Assembly (NCBI RefSeq): GCF_000719555.1
Contig: NZ_JOGX01000013.1
Coordinates: 62,001-126,000 of the forward strand
Reading direction: 5' to 3'
DNA length: 64,000 bases
DNA from: Streptomyces sp. NRRL F-5727
Lineage (GTDB): Bacteria; Actinomycetota; Actinomycetes; Streptomycetales; Streptomycetaceae
The position numbers and the translations under genes are program-made. The stretch's first letter is position 1. The number at the start of each line of letters is the position of its first letter. The notes beneath the pieces were generated by a model that searched no databases, had not been told where the DNA came from, and saw only the letters and a list, made by a program, of their open reading frames with translations. This document shows positions 41,284 to 49,088 of this stretch, in pieces.

Positions 41284-42936
41284 ATGACGACGCCGGACCA
41301 GGATCGGGACCAGCACGCCGGGTACGGGGCGGGGGCGCCGGAGGTCGCTCTCGTCGCGGGGAGGGTGAGGGGCGCGTATGTGGGGGACGGCGTCGCGGGC
41401 TTCCTCGGCGTGCCGTACGCGCGGGCGCCGTTCGGGCCGCTCCGTTTCCGGGCGCCGGAGCCGGTGGAGCCGTGGGAGGGGGTGCGGAAGGCGACGGAGT
41501 TCGGGCCGACCGCCCCCAAGCGTCCCTACGCTCCGCCGCTGGACGCGCTGTTGCCGGATCCCGTCGTCGAGGGGGACGACTGTCTCCACGTCAACGTGTG
41601 GGCACCCTGGAGTTCGACGGGTCCGACGGCTCCGACGGGTCCGACGGCCGACCACTCCGACAGCAGCGGCAGCAACGGCAGGCCCGTGATGGTGTGGATC
41701 CATGGCGGTTCACTGATCCACGGTTCCAACGCCGTGCCCGTCTACGACGGGACCGCCTTCGCGCGCGACGGTGTCGTCCTCGTCTCCGTCAACTACCGGC
41801 TCGGCGTGGAAGGGTTCGGCGTGTTTCCCGACGCGCCCGCCAACCTCGGGCTGCGCGATCAGATCGCCGCGCTCGTATGGATCCGCGACAACATCGCGGC
41901 GTTCGGCGGCGATCCCGGGCGGGTCACGGTGTTCGGGGAGTCGGCGGGCGCGATCTCGATCGCGGCGCTGCTCGCCTCGCCGCTCGCCCGCGGCCTGTTC
42001 CGGCGGGCCATCGTGCAGAGCGGGGCCCCGATGGCGGTGCCGCTGGAGCGGGCGCGGCGGACGACGCGGGCGATGGCCGAGCGGCTGGGGATTCCCGCGA
42101 CGACGGAGGCGTTCGCGGCGGTGGACCGGGAGCGGCTGCTCACGGTGCAGACGGAGGTGACGGCGAAGGGCTCGCCGTTGACGGGCGCTGGGCACTCGTT
42201 CCAGATCGCGGTGGACGGGGACGTACTGCCGCGCGATCCGGCGGAGACGCTGACGTCCGGGGGCGCGAGCGCGGAGGCCCGCCGCCGGAAGGCGTCTGGG
42301 CACCTGCCCAAGGACGCCCTCGGGGACGCGACCCACGAGTCGGCAGTGGACCTGGCCGTGGACTCGGCCGATGTGGACCTGCTTCTCGGGACGACCGCGG
42401 AGGAGTACCGGCTCTGGTTCGTGCCGAGCGGGCTCGTGGAGCGGTTGTCGCCGGTGATGCTGCGGCTCGCCCTGTGGAAGGCACGGGTGCCGTCCCGTGC
42501 GGCGCGCGTCTACCGGGCGAACCGGCCGCGGGCACGGCCCGGCGAGGTCCTGGGCGCGCTCGCCACCGACAGGTTGCTGCGGGTGCCGCTGAACCGGGTC
42601 GCCGACGCGCGGCTGCGGTCGGGGGCGGCCGGCCGGACGTTTCTGTACGAGTTCGGCTGGCCGTCGCCGGTGCTCGGATTGGGCGCCTGCCACGCGCTGG
42701 AGCTCGGCTTCGTCTTCGACACCCTGGACGCGCCGGAGGCGGAGGCGATGACCGGCCCGGACGCGCCGCGCGCCCTCGCCGCGGCGATGCACGCCGCCTG
42801 GGTGGCGTTCGCGACGGAGGGCGATCCCGGGTGGCGGGCGTGGGACGCGGAGCGGCCCGTCATGACCTTCGGCCCGGGCCGGCCGTCCCTGGTCCTGGCC
42901 CCGAGAGAGGACGAACGCCGCTCCTGGGGCGCCTGA
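41284..42936 (+). CDS. Type-B carboxylesterase/lipase
   Basis: A 550-residue esterase of the carboxylesterase type-B family. The nucleophile elbow is Gly-Glu-S220-Ala-Gly, the oxyanion hole His-Gly-Gly lies near 140, the acid is probably in Thr-Thr-Ala-Glu-Glu-Tyr, and the catalytic His is in Gly-Ala-Cys-His-Ala-Leu-Glu-Leu. No signal peptide is present, so it acts in the cytoplasm. A Thr/Gly/Pro-rich insert at residues 111-131 (repeated Thr-Gly-Pro-Thr-Ala-Pro) comes from short tandem DNA repeats. GGAAGGA precedes the ATG by 8 bases. It follows the acyl-CoA ligase gene and may be part of the same acyl-metabolism unit. Confidence 0.88.
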   Translation: MTTPDQDRDQHAGYGAGAPEVALVAGRVRGAYVGDGVAGFLGVPYARAPFGPLRFRAPEPVEPWEGVRKATEFGPTAPKRPYAPPLDALLPDPVVEGDDCLHVNVWAPWSSTGPTAPTGPTADHSDSSGSNGRPVMVWIHGGSLIHGSNAVPVYDGTAFARDGVVLVSVNYRLGVEGFGVFPDAPANLGLRDQIAALVWIRDNIAAFGGDPGRVTVFGESAGAISIAALLASPLARGLFRRAIVQSGAPMAVPLERARRTTRAMAERLGIPATTEAFAAVDRERLLTVQTEVTAKGSPLTGAGHSFQIAVDGDVLPRDPAETLTSGGASAEARRRKASGHLPKDALGDATHESAVDLAVDSADVDLLLGTTAEEYRLWFVPSGLVERLSPVMLRLALWKARVPSRAARVYRANRPRARPGEVLGALATDRLLRVPLNRVADARLRSGAAGRTFLYEFGWPSPVLGLGACHALELGFVFDTLDAPEAEAMTGPDAPRALAAAMHAAWVAFATEGDPGWRAWDAERPVMTFGPGRPSLVLAPREDERRSWGA

Positions 42937-43059
42937 GCGAATGACGCCCGGTCCGGTCGCCGCGCCCCCACCGGTACGGGAAGCATCCGGGGCCGTGGCT
43001 GGTTCACCACGAAGGAAGCACGGACTGAAGGACGCACGGACAGAGAGAAGGCACCACGG

Positions 43060-43500
43060 ATGAGCGTCGACACCACGACCACCGAGGCGGCGGAGCGTTC
43101 CGAGGAGGAGACCGTCCGCCGGATCCTGACCGGCACGGGTGACACCTGGGCGATCGTGGGTCTCTCGTCCAACCGGGCGCGGGCCGCCTACGGCGTGGCG
43201 GCCGTCCTCCAGCGCTACGGCAAGCGGATCGTTCCCGTGCATCCGAAGGCGGAGACGGTCCACGGCGAGCCGGGCTACGCGTCTCTCGCCGACATCCCCT
43301 TCCCGGTCGACGTCGTCGACGTCTTCGTCAAAAGCGACCTCGCCGGCGCGATCGCCGACGAGGCGCGGGAGATCGGCGCGAAGGCGGTCTGGTTCCAGCT
43401 CGGCGTCGTCGACGAGGCGGCGTACGCGCGCACGACGGACGCCGGACTGGACATGGTGATGGACCGCTGCCCCGCGATCGAGATCCCGCGCCTGGGCTGA
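43060..43500 (+). CDS. CoA-binding domain protein (YccU-like)
   Basis: A 146-residue protein with the CoA-binding Rossmann fold: Trp-Ala-Ile-Val-Gly-Leu-Ser-Ser-Asn near residue 30 is the nucleotide loop, then Tyr-Gly-Lys-Arg-Ile-Val-Pro-Val-His-Pro, Val-Asp-Val-Val-Asp-Val-Phe-Val-Lys and Lys-Ala-Val-Trp-Phe-Gln-Leu-Gly-Val follow, as in succinyl-CoA-synthetase-related YccU proteins. The function is unknown, perhaps a CoA or acyl-CoA sensor. AGAAGG lies upstream of the ATG. It converges on the YbaK gene with 15 bases between stops. Confidence 0.85.
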   Translation: MSVDTTTTEAAERSEEETVRRILTGTGDTWAIVGLSSNRARAAYGVAAVLQRYGKRIVPVHPKAETVHGEPGYASLADIPFPVDVVDVFVKSDLAGAIADEAREIGAKAVWFQLGVVDEAAYARTTDAGLDMVMDRCPAIEIPRLG

Positions 43501-43515
43501 CGGCGACGCGCGCCG

Positions 43516-44079
43516 TCAGGCCGTCGGCACGCCCAGGCCCTCCAGGACGACGGCGTGGGGAAGTTGGGCGAATGCCTTGCCGGGGATGATGATCTTGCCG
43601 CGGCGGCGGCCGCTGCCGACGAGGACCCACGGGGTGTCGACGACGGCGGCGTCGATCAGGAGCGGCCAGTCGGCGGGGAGCCCGACGGGGGTGATGCCGC
43701 CGTACTCCATGCCGCTGTCGCCGGTCGCGGTGTCCGTCGGGGCGAAGCTCACCTTGCGGGCGCCAAGGTGCTTGCGTACGACGCCGTTGACGTCGACGCG
43801 GGTCGCGGACTTCACCACGCACGCGGCGAGGGTGGTCGTCTCGCCCCGCTTGCCGGCCACGACGACGCAGTTGGCGGACTCGTCGAGGAGCGCGGGGCCG
43901 TAGTGCTCGACGAAGACGGCGGTGTCGGCGATGGCCGGGTCGGTGTCGACGTAGAGGATCTGGTCGGCCGGGACGGGGCCACTCCAGGCGCGGACGGCCG
44001 CCGCGACGGGCGGGGTGAGGAGGTCCAGGCAGTCGGGGGCGGGCAGGGCGTCGTCGAAGTCTCCGATGGGTGCGCGCAT
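43516..44079 (-). CDS. YbaK/aminoacyl-tRNA-deacylase-like protein
   Basis: A 187-residue YbaK/EbsC-fold protein: Asn-Cys-Val-Val-Val-Ala-Gly-Lys-Arg-Gly-Glu, the core His-Leu-Gly-Ala-Arg-Lys-Val-Ser-Phe-Ala and Tyr-Gly-Gly-Ile-Thr-Pro-Val-Gly-Leu-Pro are the family landmarks, with the K residue in the third block position. Relatives hydrolyse mischarged tRNAs such as Cys-tRNA-Pro. The ATG at 44079 lies 7 bases after a TAGCGT hexamer, so the mRNA is probably leaderless. Confidence 0.82.
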   Translation of the reverse strand: MRAPIGDFDDALPAPDCLDLLTPPVAAAVRAWSGPVPADQILYVDTDPAIADTAVFVEHYGPALLDESANCVVVAGKRGETTTLAACVVKSATRVDVNGVVRKHLGARKVSFAPTDTATGDSGMEYGGITPVGLPADWPLLIDAAVVDTPWVLVGSGRRRGKIIIPGKAFAQLPHAVVLEGLGVPTA

Positions 44080-44123
44080 GCGCGTCACGCTAGCCGCTGC
44101 CGCCCGCCGCGCGGCCGGACGTC

Positions 44124-44696
44124 TCAGCGTACGGGCGGGATGGAGACGGCCATGGTCATCTCGACCGTCTCGTCGCCGTCGTTGCGGTACGTGTGCGGGG
44201 CCGCGGCCTCGAAGACGGCGGAGGTGCCGGCGGGGACGGTGTGCTCGACGCCGTCGACGACCAGGGTGAGCACACCGGCGACGACGTGGAGCAGTTCGGT
44301 GGTGCCCTGCGGGTGCGGGTCGGAGGAGCTGCCCTCGCCCGGGACGAGGGACCAGGACCAGAGTTCGAGGGGGCCGCGGGCCTCGGTGCCGACGAGCAGC
44401 GTGGTGTGGCTGCCGGCCGGGGTGGACCACATGCGGACGGCCTGCTCCGGCGGGACGAGACGGACGTGGGGGCCCTGCTCGTAGTCGAGGAGGGTCGTGA
44501 TGGAGACGCCGAGGGCGTCGGCCAGCTTCACCGTGGTGCCGACGCTCGGGTTGGTCCTGGCCTGCTCGATCTGGATGATCATGCCGCGGCTGACCCCCGA
44601 GCGGGCGGCGAGCGCGTCCAGGGTGAAGCCCCGTTCGTTGCGCCAGCGCTTCAGGTTGCGGGCGAGCGACTGGGTCAGCTGGTCGAGGTCCGACAC
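44124..44696 (-). CDS. XRE-family regulator with C-terminal cupin domain
   Basis: A 190-residue regulator: XRE HTH (Leu-Ala-Arg-Asn-Leu-Lys-Arg-Trp-Arg, then Ala-Ala-Arg-Ser-Gly-Val-Ser-Arg-Gly-Met-Ile-Ile-Gln-Ile-Glu) followed by a cupin with Gly-Thr-Thr-Glu-Leu-Leu-His-Val-Val-Ala-Gly-Val and Val-Pro-Ala-Gly-Thr-Ser. Cupin XRE regulators often respond to small ligands. The GTG at 44696 was chosen because GGACGGA precedes it and family members start at this Ser-Asp-Leu-Asp-Gln-Leu; an ATG at 44729 lies in a TATGTC-like element. It is divergent from an EamA exporter 119 bp away, and the gap is rich in GTGCA/TGCAC half-sites. Confidence 0.85.
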   Translation of the reverse strand: MSDLDQLTQSLARNLKRWRNERGFTLDALAARSGVSRGMIIQIEQARTNPSVGTTVKLADALGVSITTLLDYEQGPHVRLVPPEQAVRMWSTPAGSHTTLLVGTEARGPLELWSWSLVPGEGSSSDPHPQGTTELLHVVAGVLTLVVDGVEHTVPAGTSAVFEAAAPHTYRNDGDETVEMTMAVSIPPVR

Positions 44697-44815
44697 ATTC
44701 CGTCCAATATCCTGGATGACATAGTTCAACAGACTGCACTACGGTGAGGTGCACCCGACTGTGCACTGCACTGTACTGCCCTGTTCCACCCCGTACCTGC
44801 CCTGCGAGGACCCCC

Positions 44816-45679
44816 ATGACCGCCGCGTTCGCCCTGGCCACCGCCCTCCTGTGGGGCTTCGCCGACTTCGGGGGCGGACTGCTCACCAGGCGCGTCCCGG
44901 CCCTCACCGTCGTCGTGGTCTCCCAGTGCCTGGCGGTCGTGGTGCTCGGCGCGGTCGTCGTCGCGACCACGGCGTGGACCGAGGCCGGTCCCGAGCTGTG
45001 GTTCGCGGTCGCAGCCGGCGTCGTCGGACCGGCCGCCATGCTCGCCTTCTACAAGGCGCTCGCGCTCGGCCCGATGGGCGTCGTCTCGCCGCTCGGCTCG
45101 CTCGGGGTGGTCGTCCCGGTGACGGTCGGCCTGCTGCTCGGCGACCGGCCGGGGCTGCTCCAGGTCGGCGGCATCGCCGCGGCGGTCGTCGGCATCGTCC
45201 TCGCGGGCGGTCCCGAGCTGCGCGGCGCGCCGGTCCGGCGGCAGGCCGTCCTGCTCACGCTGTTCGCGGCGTTCGGGTTCGGCGCCGTGATGGCGCTCAT
45301 CGCCGAGGCGTCCACCACGCTGACCGGCCTGTTCCTGGCGCTGTTCGTGCAGCGCGTGACCAATGTGGCCGTCGGCGGCGGGGCGCTGTACCTCTCCGTG
45401 CGGCGCGGTGGCCGCGCGCTGCCCGCCGGGGGGTTCCGGGTGATCCGCGGCGCGCTGCCGGCGCTGGCGTTCGTGGGCCTCGCCGACGTCGCCGCCAACG
45501 GTACGTACGCGCTGGCCGCGCAGCGCGGCCCGGTCCTCGTGGCCGCCGTGCTCGCCAGCCTCTACCCGGTCGTGACCGCGCTCGCCGCCTTCGGCGTCCT
45601 CCGCGAACGGCTGCGGGCGATCCAGGCGGCGGGGGCGGGCCTCGCGCTCGTCGGCACGGTCCTCATCGCGGGCGGCTGA
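44816..45679 (+). CDS. EamA/DMT-superfamily transporter
   Basis: A 287-residue ten-helix drug/metabolite exporter: hydrophobic helices spaced evenly, with the EamA repeat feature Ala-Phe-Tyr-Lys-Ala-Leu-Ala-Leu-Gly-Pro-Met in the first half and Gly-Thr-Tyr-Ala-Leu-Ala-Ala-Gln-Arg-Gly-Pro in the second. Leu-Leu-Trp-Gly-Phe opens the first helix as in many members. GAGGA precedes the ATG. The divergent XRE-cupin gene is its probable regulator. No other transporter of its type is downstream. The 3' side is a 25-nt minisatellite. Confidence 0.85.
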   Translation: MTAAFALATALLWGFADFGGGLLTRRVPALTVVVVSQCLAVVVLGAVVVATTAWTEAGPELWFAVAAGVVGPAAMLAFYKALALGPMGVVSPLGSLGVVVPVTVGLLLGDRPGLLQVGGIAAAVVGIVLAGGPELRGAPVRRQAVLLTLFAAFGFGAVMALIAEASTTLTGLFLALFVQRVTNVAVGGGALYLSVRRGGRALPAGGFRVIRGALPALAFVGLADVAANGTYALAAQRGPVLVAAVLASLYPVVTALAAFGVLRERLRAIQAAGAGLALVGTVLIAGG

Positions 45680-45700
45680 GGCAAGGAACCGCGCGGGGAC

Positions 45701-45846
45701 GGAAGGCACGACGCCGCGCGGGAGCGGAAGGCACGACGCCGCGCGGGAGCGGAGGGCACGGCACCACGGGGGGGCGGAAGGCACGGCACCCCGCGGGGGC
45801 GGAGGACAAGACGCCGCGCGGCCGGGGCGGAAGGCGCGAAAGAAGC
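45701..45846. repeat. 25-nt minisatellite between convergent genes
   Basis: At least five tandem units, the first two identical (45701-45725 and 45726-45750, beginning GGAAGGCACGACGCC), the third and fourth diverged (45751-45775, 45776-45800), the fifth 28 nt long (45801-45828), and a partial sixth after it. It lies between the stop of the EamA gene and that of the convergent hexapeptide gene. No terminator hairpin is visible, so the repeats may take that role. Confidence 0.85.
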
Positions 45847-45871
45847 AGCGCAGGGCGGAGGGCGGCGGCCC

Positions 45872-46648
45872 TCAGGAGGTCGACACCTCCGCCGCCCCGG
45901 TGGCCTCCTCCTGCTCGATCTCCCACGCCGCCAGCGCCGCCAGCTGCTCGGGAGTGACGTCCTCCGGGATCGGCTTCGGGGCGGGGGTGCGCAGCGGCGG
46001 CTGCCAGCCCTGCTCGGGATCCCAGCGCCGTACGACCCTGGCCGGGGCGCCCGCCACCACCGAGTGGTCCGGCACCTCCCCGCGTACCACCGCGCCGGCG
46101 GCCACCACGACGTTGCGGCCGATCCGCGCGCCCGGAAGGATCACCGCGCCCGTGCCCAGCCAGCAGCCGGGGCCTATCGAGACGGGTTCCGAGCGGGGCC
46201 ACTGGCGGCCGATGGGCTCGTGCGGGTCGTCGTAGCTGTGGTTGGTCGAGGTGATGTAGACGTACGGCCCGCAGTAGGTGTCCGAGCCGATGGTGATCGT
46301 GGTGTCGGCGATGACGTGGCTGCCGCGGCCGAGCACGACGCCGTCGCCCAGCGTGAGGACCGTCTCCGTGCCCAGGTCGAGCCCGGGCAGCATGCCGGCG
46401 GTCAGGGTGACCTGTTCGGCGATGATGCAGCACTCGCCTATCTCGATCCACGGCTCGCCGAAGAGGGTGCCCTGCGGGAAGGCCAGCCGGGTGCCCGCGC
46501 CCAGGCGCCGGAACCGCAGCTTCCCCTGGTGCTCGGCGGTCACCGCGCCCGCCTGCTGCGCCCAGCGCCAGCCGCCCTGGAGGGCGTGGGCGACGACCCG
46601 GCGCCGCCAGGCGGCGAGGGATGAGAACGTGTTTCCGTTTCTGGGCAC
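45872..46648 (-). CDS. Hexapeptide-repeat (LbH) acyltransferase-like protein
   Basis: A 258-residue left-handed beta-helix protein. It contains the tandem [LIV]-G-x-x-x-x pattern in Ile-Gly-Ser-Asp-Thr-Tyr-Cys-Gly-Pro, Ile-Gly-Pro-Gly-Cys-Trp-Leu-Gly-Thr-Gly, Ile-Gly-Arg-Asn-Val-Val-Val-Ala-Ala-Gly and Val-Val-Ala-Gly-Ala-Pro-Ala-Arg-Val-Val near the end, as in maltose/galactoside O-acetyltransferases. The probable catalytic His is in Thr-Asn-His-Ser-Tyr-Asp-Asp. A Glu/Ala/Pro-rich tail of about 50 residues follows. The GTG at 46648 lies 6 bases after a TACGGT hexamer, so the mRNA is probably leaderless. It is divergent from another hexapeptide gene. Confidence 0.8.
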   Translation of the reverse strand: MPRNGNTFSSLAAWRRRVVAHALQGGWRWAQQAGAVTAEHQGKLRFRRLGAGTRLAFPQGTLFGEPWIEIGECCIIAEQVTLTAGMLPGLDLGTETVLTLGDGVVLGRGSHVIADTTITIGSDTYCGPYVYITSTNHSYDDPHEPIGRQWPRSEPVSIGPGCWLGTGAVILPGARIGRNVVVAAGAVVRGEVPDHSVVAGAPARVVRRWDPEQGWQPPLRTPAPKPIPEDVTPEQLAALAAWEIEQEEATGAAEVSTS

Positions 46649-46794
46649 CCCGCCACCGTAGTCGGCGGTGTCGGGCCTGATCAGTGCGGTCCCCTGTGAT
46701 GTCCGTCATGGACGCGGCATAGGGTGCGGGCAGCAAGCGGAAGGCGCGACACCCACGGCCGCACGGGCCGTAGAGACCCACAGGAGTGACCCCC

Positions 46795-47322
46795 ATGGCA
46801 GAGGCGTTGATCCAGGCCGTCGGCGGCAAGGAGCCGAGCGTCGACCCGACCGCCTTCACGGCCCCGACCTCGGTGGTGCTCGGCGAGGTGACGCTCGGCG
46901 CCCGGGCCAGCGTCTGGTACCACGCGGTGCTGCGCGCGGACTGCGGTCCCATCACCGTCGGCGAGGACTCCAACATCCAGGACAACTGCACCGTCCACGT
47001 CGACCCGGGCTTCCCCGTCTCCATCGGCGACCGGGTGACGGTCGGGCACAACGCGACCGTGCACGGCTGTGTCATCGAGGACGACGTGCTCGTCGGCATG
47101 GGCGCGACGGTGCTCAACGGGGCGCGGATCGGCGCCGGCTCGCTGGTGGCGGCGCAGGCGCTGGTGCCGCAGGGCATGGACGTCCCGCCCGGCTCGCTCG
47201 TCGCCGGCGTCCCCGCGAAGGTGCGCCGCGGGCTGACCGACGAGGAGCTGGCGGGCATCCGGCTGAACGCCGAGATGTACCTCCACCTGGCGAAGGGCCA
47301 CGCGGAGGCGTACGAGGGCTGA
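46795..47322 (+). CDS. Gamma-carbonic-anhydrase-like hexapeptide protein
   Basis: A 175-residue gamma-type beta-helix protein. The zinc-site pattern Asn-Ile-Gln-Asp-Asn-Cys-Thr-Val-His and Val-Gly-His-Asn-Ala-Thr-Val-His-Gly-Cys supplies three histidines of the gamma-carbonic-anhydrase site; Arg-Ala-Asp-Cys precedes them. AGGAG stands 8 bases before the ATG. It may hydrate CO2 or be an acyltransferase-like YrdA/PaaY relative. It is divergent from another hexapeptide gene, 146 bp apart. Confidence 0.85.
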   Translation: MAEALIQAVGGKEPSVDPTAFTAPTSVVLGEVTLGARASVWYHAVLRADCGPITVGEDSNIQDNCTVHVDPGFPVSIGDRVTVGHNATVHGCVIEDDVLVGMGATVLNGARIGAGSLVAAQALVPQGMDVPPGSLVAGVPAKVRRGLTDEELAGIRLNAEMYLHLAKGHAEAYEG

Positions 47323-47347
47323 CACCGCGCTCCGCCCGTACGTGAAC

Positions 47348-47385
47348 GAGGGCGGCGCCCGGGACAGGTCCCGGGCGCTGCCCTC
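47348..47385. terminator. Terminator between gamma-CA and DedA genes
   Basis: Arms 47348-47364 and 47369-47385 pair over 17 bp with one G-T wobble around a 4-base loop; outer bases CGTACGTGA/TCACGTACG extend the stem. It lies between two convergent genes. Confidence 0.85.
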
Positions 47386-47400
47386 ACGTACGACCGGAGC

Positions 47401-48066
47401 TCAGTCCGCGGCGACCGTCTCCGGCTTCAGCGGTGCCTGCGCGGGCTGCGCGGTCGCCTCCGCGGCGGCCTTCTTGGCGCGGTTCTTGATGATGAGCATC
47501 GAGGTGACGCCGATGAGGACGGCGAGCACCAGGCCCAGCCAGGAGAAGCGCTTCAGCCACGCCTCGGCGACGATGCCGACGGAGTAGATGACGGCGGTGG
47601 TGCCGCCCGCCCACAGGATGCCGCCGAAGACGTTGGCGACGAGGAACTTCCAGTACGGCATCTGCAGGACGCCCGCGAGGGGCCCGGCGAAGATCCGCAG
47701 GAGGGCGATGAAGCGGCCGAAGAAGACCGCCCACATGCCCCACTTCTGGAAGGAACGTTCGGCCAGGGCGATGTTCGCCTCGCTGAAGTGCTTGGGGAAC
47801 TTGCCGCCGAGCCAGGCGAGCAGGGGACGCCCGCCCTTGCGGCCGATGGCGTACCCGATGGAGTCGCCGATGATCGCGCCGGCGGTCGCGCAGCCGCCGA
47901 GCACGTACGGGTTGATGTCGCCGTGCTGCGAGGCGAGCAGGGCGGAGCTGACGAGGACGATCTCGCCGGGGAGCGGGATGCCGAGGCTCTCCAGTCCGAT
48001 CACCACCCCCACCAGCGCGTAGATGGCGACGGGCGGGATCGTCTCCAGCCACTCCTGGACGTGCAA
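47401..48066 (-). CDS. DedA-family membrane protein
   Basis: A 221-residue integral membrane protein of the DedA/VTT superfamily. The signature is Gly-Ile-Pro-Leu-Pro-Gly-Glu-Ile-Val-Leu near residue 30, then Gly-Asp-Ser-Ile-Gly-Tyr-Ala-Ile-Gly-Arg, Phe-Phe-Gly-Arg-Phe-Ile-Ala-Leu-Leu-Arg-Ile-Phe-Ala-Gly-Pro-Leu-Ala-Gly. These proteins are thought to flip lipid or undecaprenyl-phosphate carriers. The start is TTG at 48066: GGGAGGA stands 6 bases upstream and the protein begins with the family pattern; no ATG or GTG serves. A Lys/Ala-rich tail of about 25 residues ends the chain. Confidence 0.88.
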   Translation of the reverse strand: MHVQEWLETIPPVAIYALVGVVIGLESLGIPLPGEIVLVSSALLASQHGDINPYVLGGCATAGAIIGDSIGYAIGRKGGRPLLAWLGGKFPKHFSEANIALAERSFQKWGMWAVFFGRFIALLRIFAGPLAGVLQMPYWKFLVANVFGGILWAGGTTAVIYSVGIVAEAWLKRFSWLGLVLAVLIGVTSMLIIKNRAKKAAAEATAQPAQAPLKPETVAAD

Positions 48067-48397
48067 CGCGGTCCTCCCGTTGTGCCGGCGCGGCCCCGGT
48101 CGCGGGCCGCTGCGGTGGCGTGCCCCGCGTCGGGCACGCCGGGGCAGCCTACCCGCTCGGCCGTGGCGGACCTCGACCGTGGTGCGGAGCCCGGGGTCCG
48201 TCGCCGACCGGCCGACGCGCAGCGGCCGCCGGCCTGTCCCGAGGACGAAACCGTCGCGTGCGGTGTCCCAGGAGGAGAGCGTGCGGGCGGTCAGGTGGAC
48301 CGTACTTCGCCCGCTCCCCGTCCGCGTGGCGGGTCCGGCCCCGCGCGCAGTGTGCGGGACGCCCCCGCCGTCTCCGGGACGCCGCCCAGGAACGCGA

Positions 48398-48431
48398 CCG
48401 CCCCCGCACCCGAAGGGGGTGCGGGGGGCGG
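48398..48431. terminator. C/G-rich hairpin downstream of thioesterase gene
   Basis: Arms 48398-48411 and 48417-48431 pair along a CCGCCCCCGCACCC stem with one bulged G. It lies about 75 bp downstream of the thioesterase stop, behind the 30-bp palindrome. Confidence 0.6.
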
Positions 48432-48469
48432 AGGGATCCGGTCCGGCGGGCTCGCGTCCTGGCCTGTTT

Positions 48470-48499
48470 CCCCGTGGGCACGCGCGCGTGCCCACGGGG
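48470..48499. terminator. Perfect 30-bp palindrome, probable terminator
   Basis: A self-complementary 30-mer (left half CCCCGTGGGCACGCG) beginning 9 bp past the thioesterase stop codon on the minus strand. As RNA it forms a stem of about 13 bp with a 4-base loop. It has no spacer, unlike the other terminators in this window. Confidence 0.75.
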
Positions 48500-48507
48500 A
48501 GGGCGGG

Positions 48508-48969
48508 TCACTTGCCGAGGTCGTTGGGCCTCAGGGTCCACAGGACGGTCATCTCGCCGGTGACGGCGCCGTCCTCGCGGGTGATGTCGATGCGGACCGG
48601 GAACTCGGGGCGCTGACCCGCGTCGAGTTCGGCGACGACGTCGGCGACGGGGCGGCCGAGGGTGGCGGTCGCGGTGACGACGCCCATGGCGAGCTTCTTG
48701 TACGCGATCTCGGCGTTGACGGCGAGCGGTACGGCCCGGCCGAGCTGGTCGCCGAAGGCGGCGAGCACGATGGCGCCGCTGGCGGACTCGGCGAGGGTGA
48801 ACATGGCGCCGGCGTGCGGGCCGCCCACGTGGTTGTGGTACGCGGGCTGGTCGGGCAGGCGCACGACGGCGCGCTCGGCGGTGGTCTCCAGGAACTCCAG
48901 GTTGAGGGTTCCGGCCATGGGGACCGTGGCGGCGAGCATGTCGCCGACGGACTTCTGGTCTGCGCTCAT
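48508..48969 (-). CDS. Hotdog-fold thioesterase-like protein (DUF4442/PaaI type)
   Basis: A 153-residue hotdog protein. The central helix region His-Asn-His-Val-Gly-Gly-Pro-His-Ala-Gly-Ala-Met-Phe-Thr-Leu-Ala-Glu is the typical active-site segment with His and Glu, and Val-Asn-Ala-Glu-Ile-Ala-Tyr-Lys-Lys continues the sheet. It probably hydrolyses acyl-CoA thioesters. A TAACAT hexamer ends 8 bases before the ATG, so the mRNA is probably leaderless. It is followed by a terminator palindrome. The next gene upstream, on the plus strand, is the Pro/Gln-rich protein. Confidence 0.78.
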   Translation of the reverse strand: MSADQKSVGDMLAATVPMAGTLNLEFLETTAERAVVRLPDQPAYHNHVGGPHAGAMFTLAESASGAIVLAAFGDQLGRAVPLAVNAEIAYKKLAMGVVTATATLGRPVADVVAELDAGQRPEFPVRIDITREDGAVTGEMTVLWTLRPNDLGK

Positions 48970-49088
48970 GGACCGTGATGTTACCCGCGAGTAGAAGTCT
49001 TGGCCATGCTTCCGCGACGGCGGACGGCTCCCCCTGCCGAGGGGCCGGGCATGGCCCCTCCCCCGCCGCCCCTCTATCGTTACGGCCC

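Larger units (their letters stand above)
48067..48507. other. Long intergenic region with two hairpins
   Basis: About 440 bp between DedA and the thioesterase, both on the minus strand. I see two terminator-type hairpins at its far end (48398-48431 and 48470-48499), and the DedA promoter must be near 48070-48200. Reading frames in the rest have shadow-like codon use, so no gene is called. Confidence 0.4.

Noticed and set aside
45701..45846. CRISPR array
   Set aside because: The 25-nt units abut directly without unique spacers, so it is a minisatellite.
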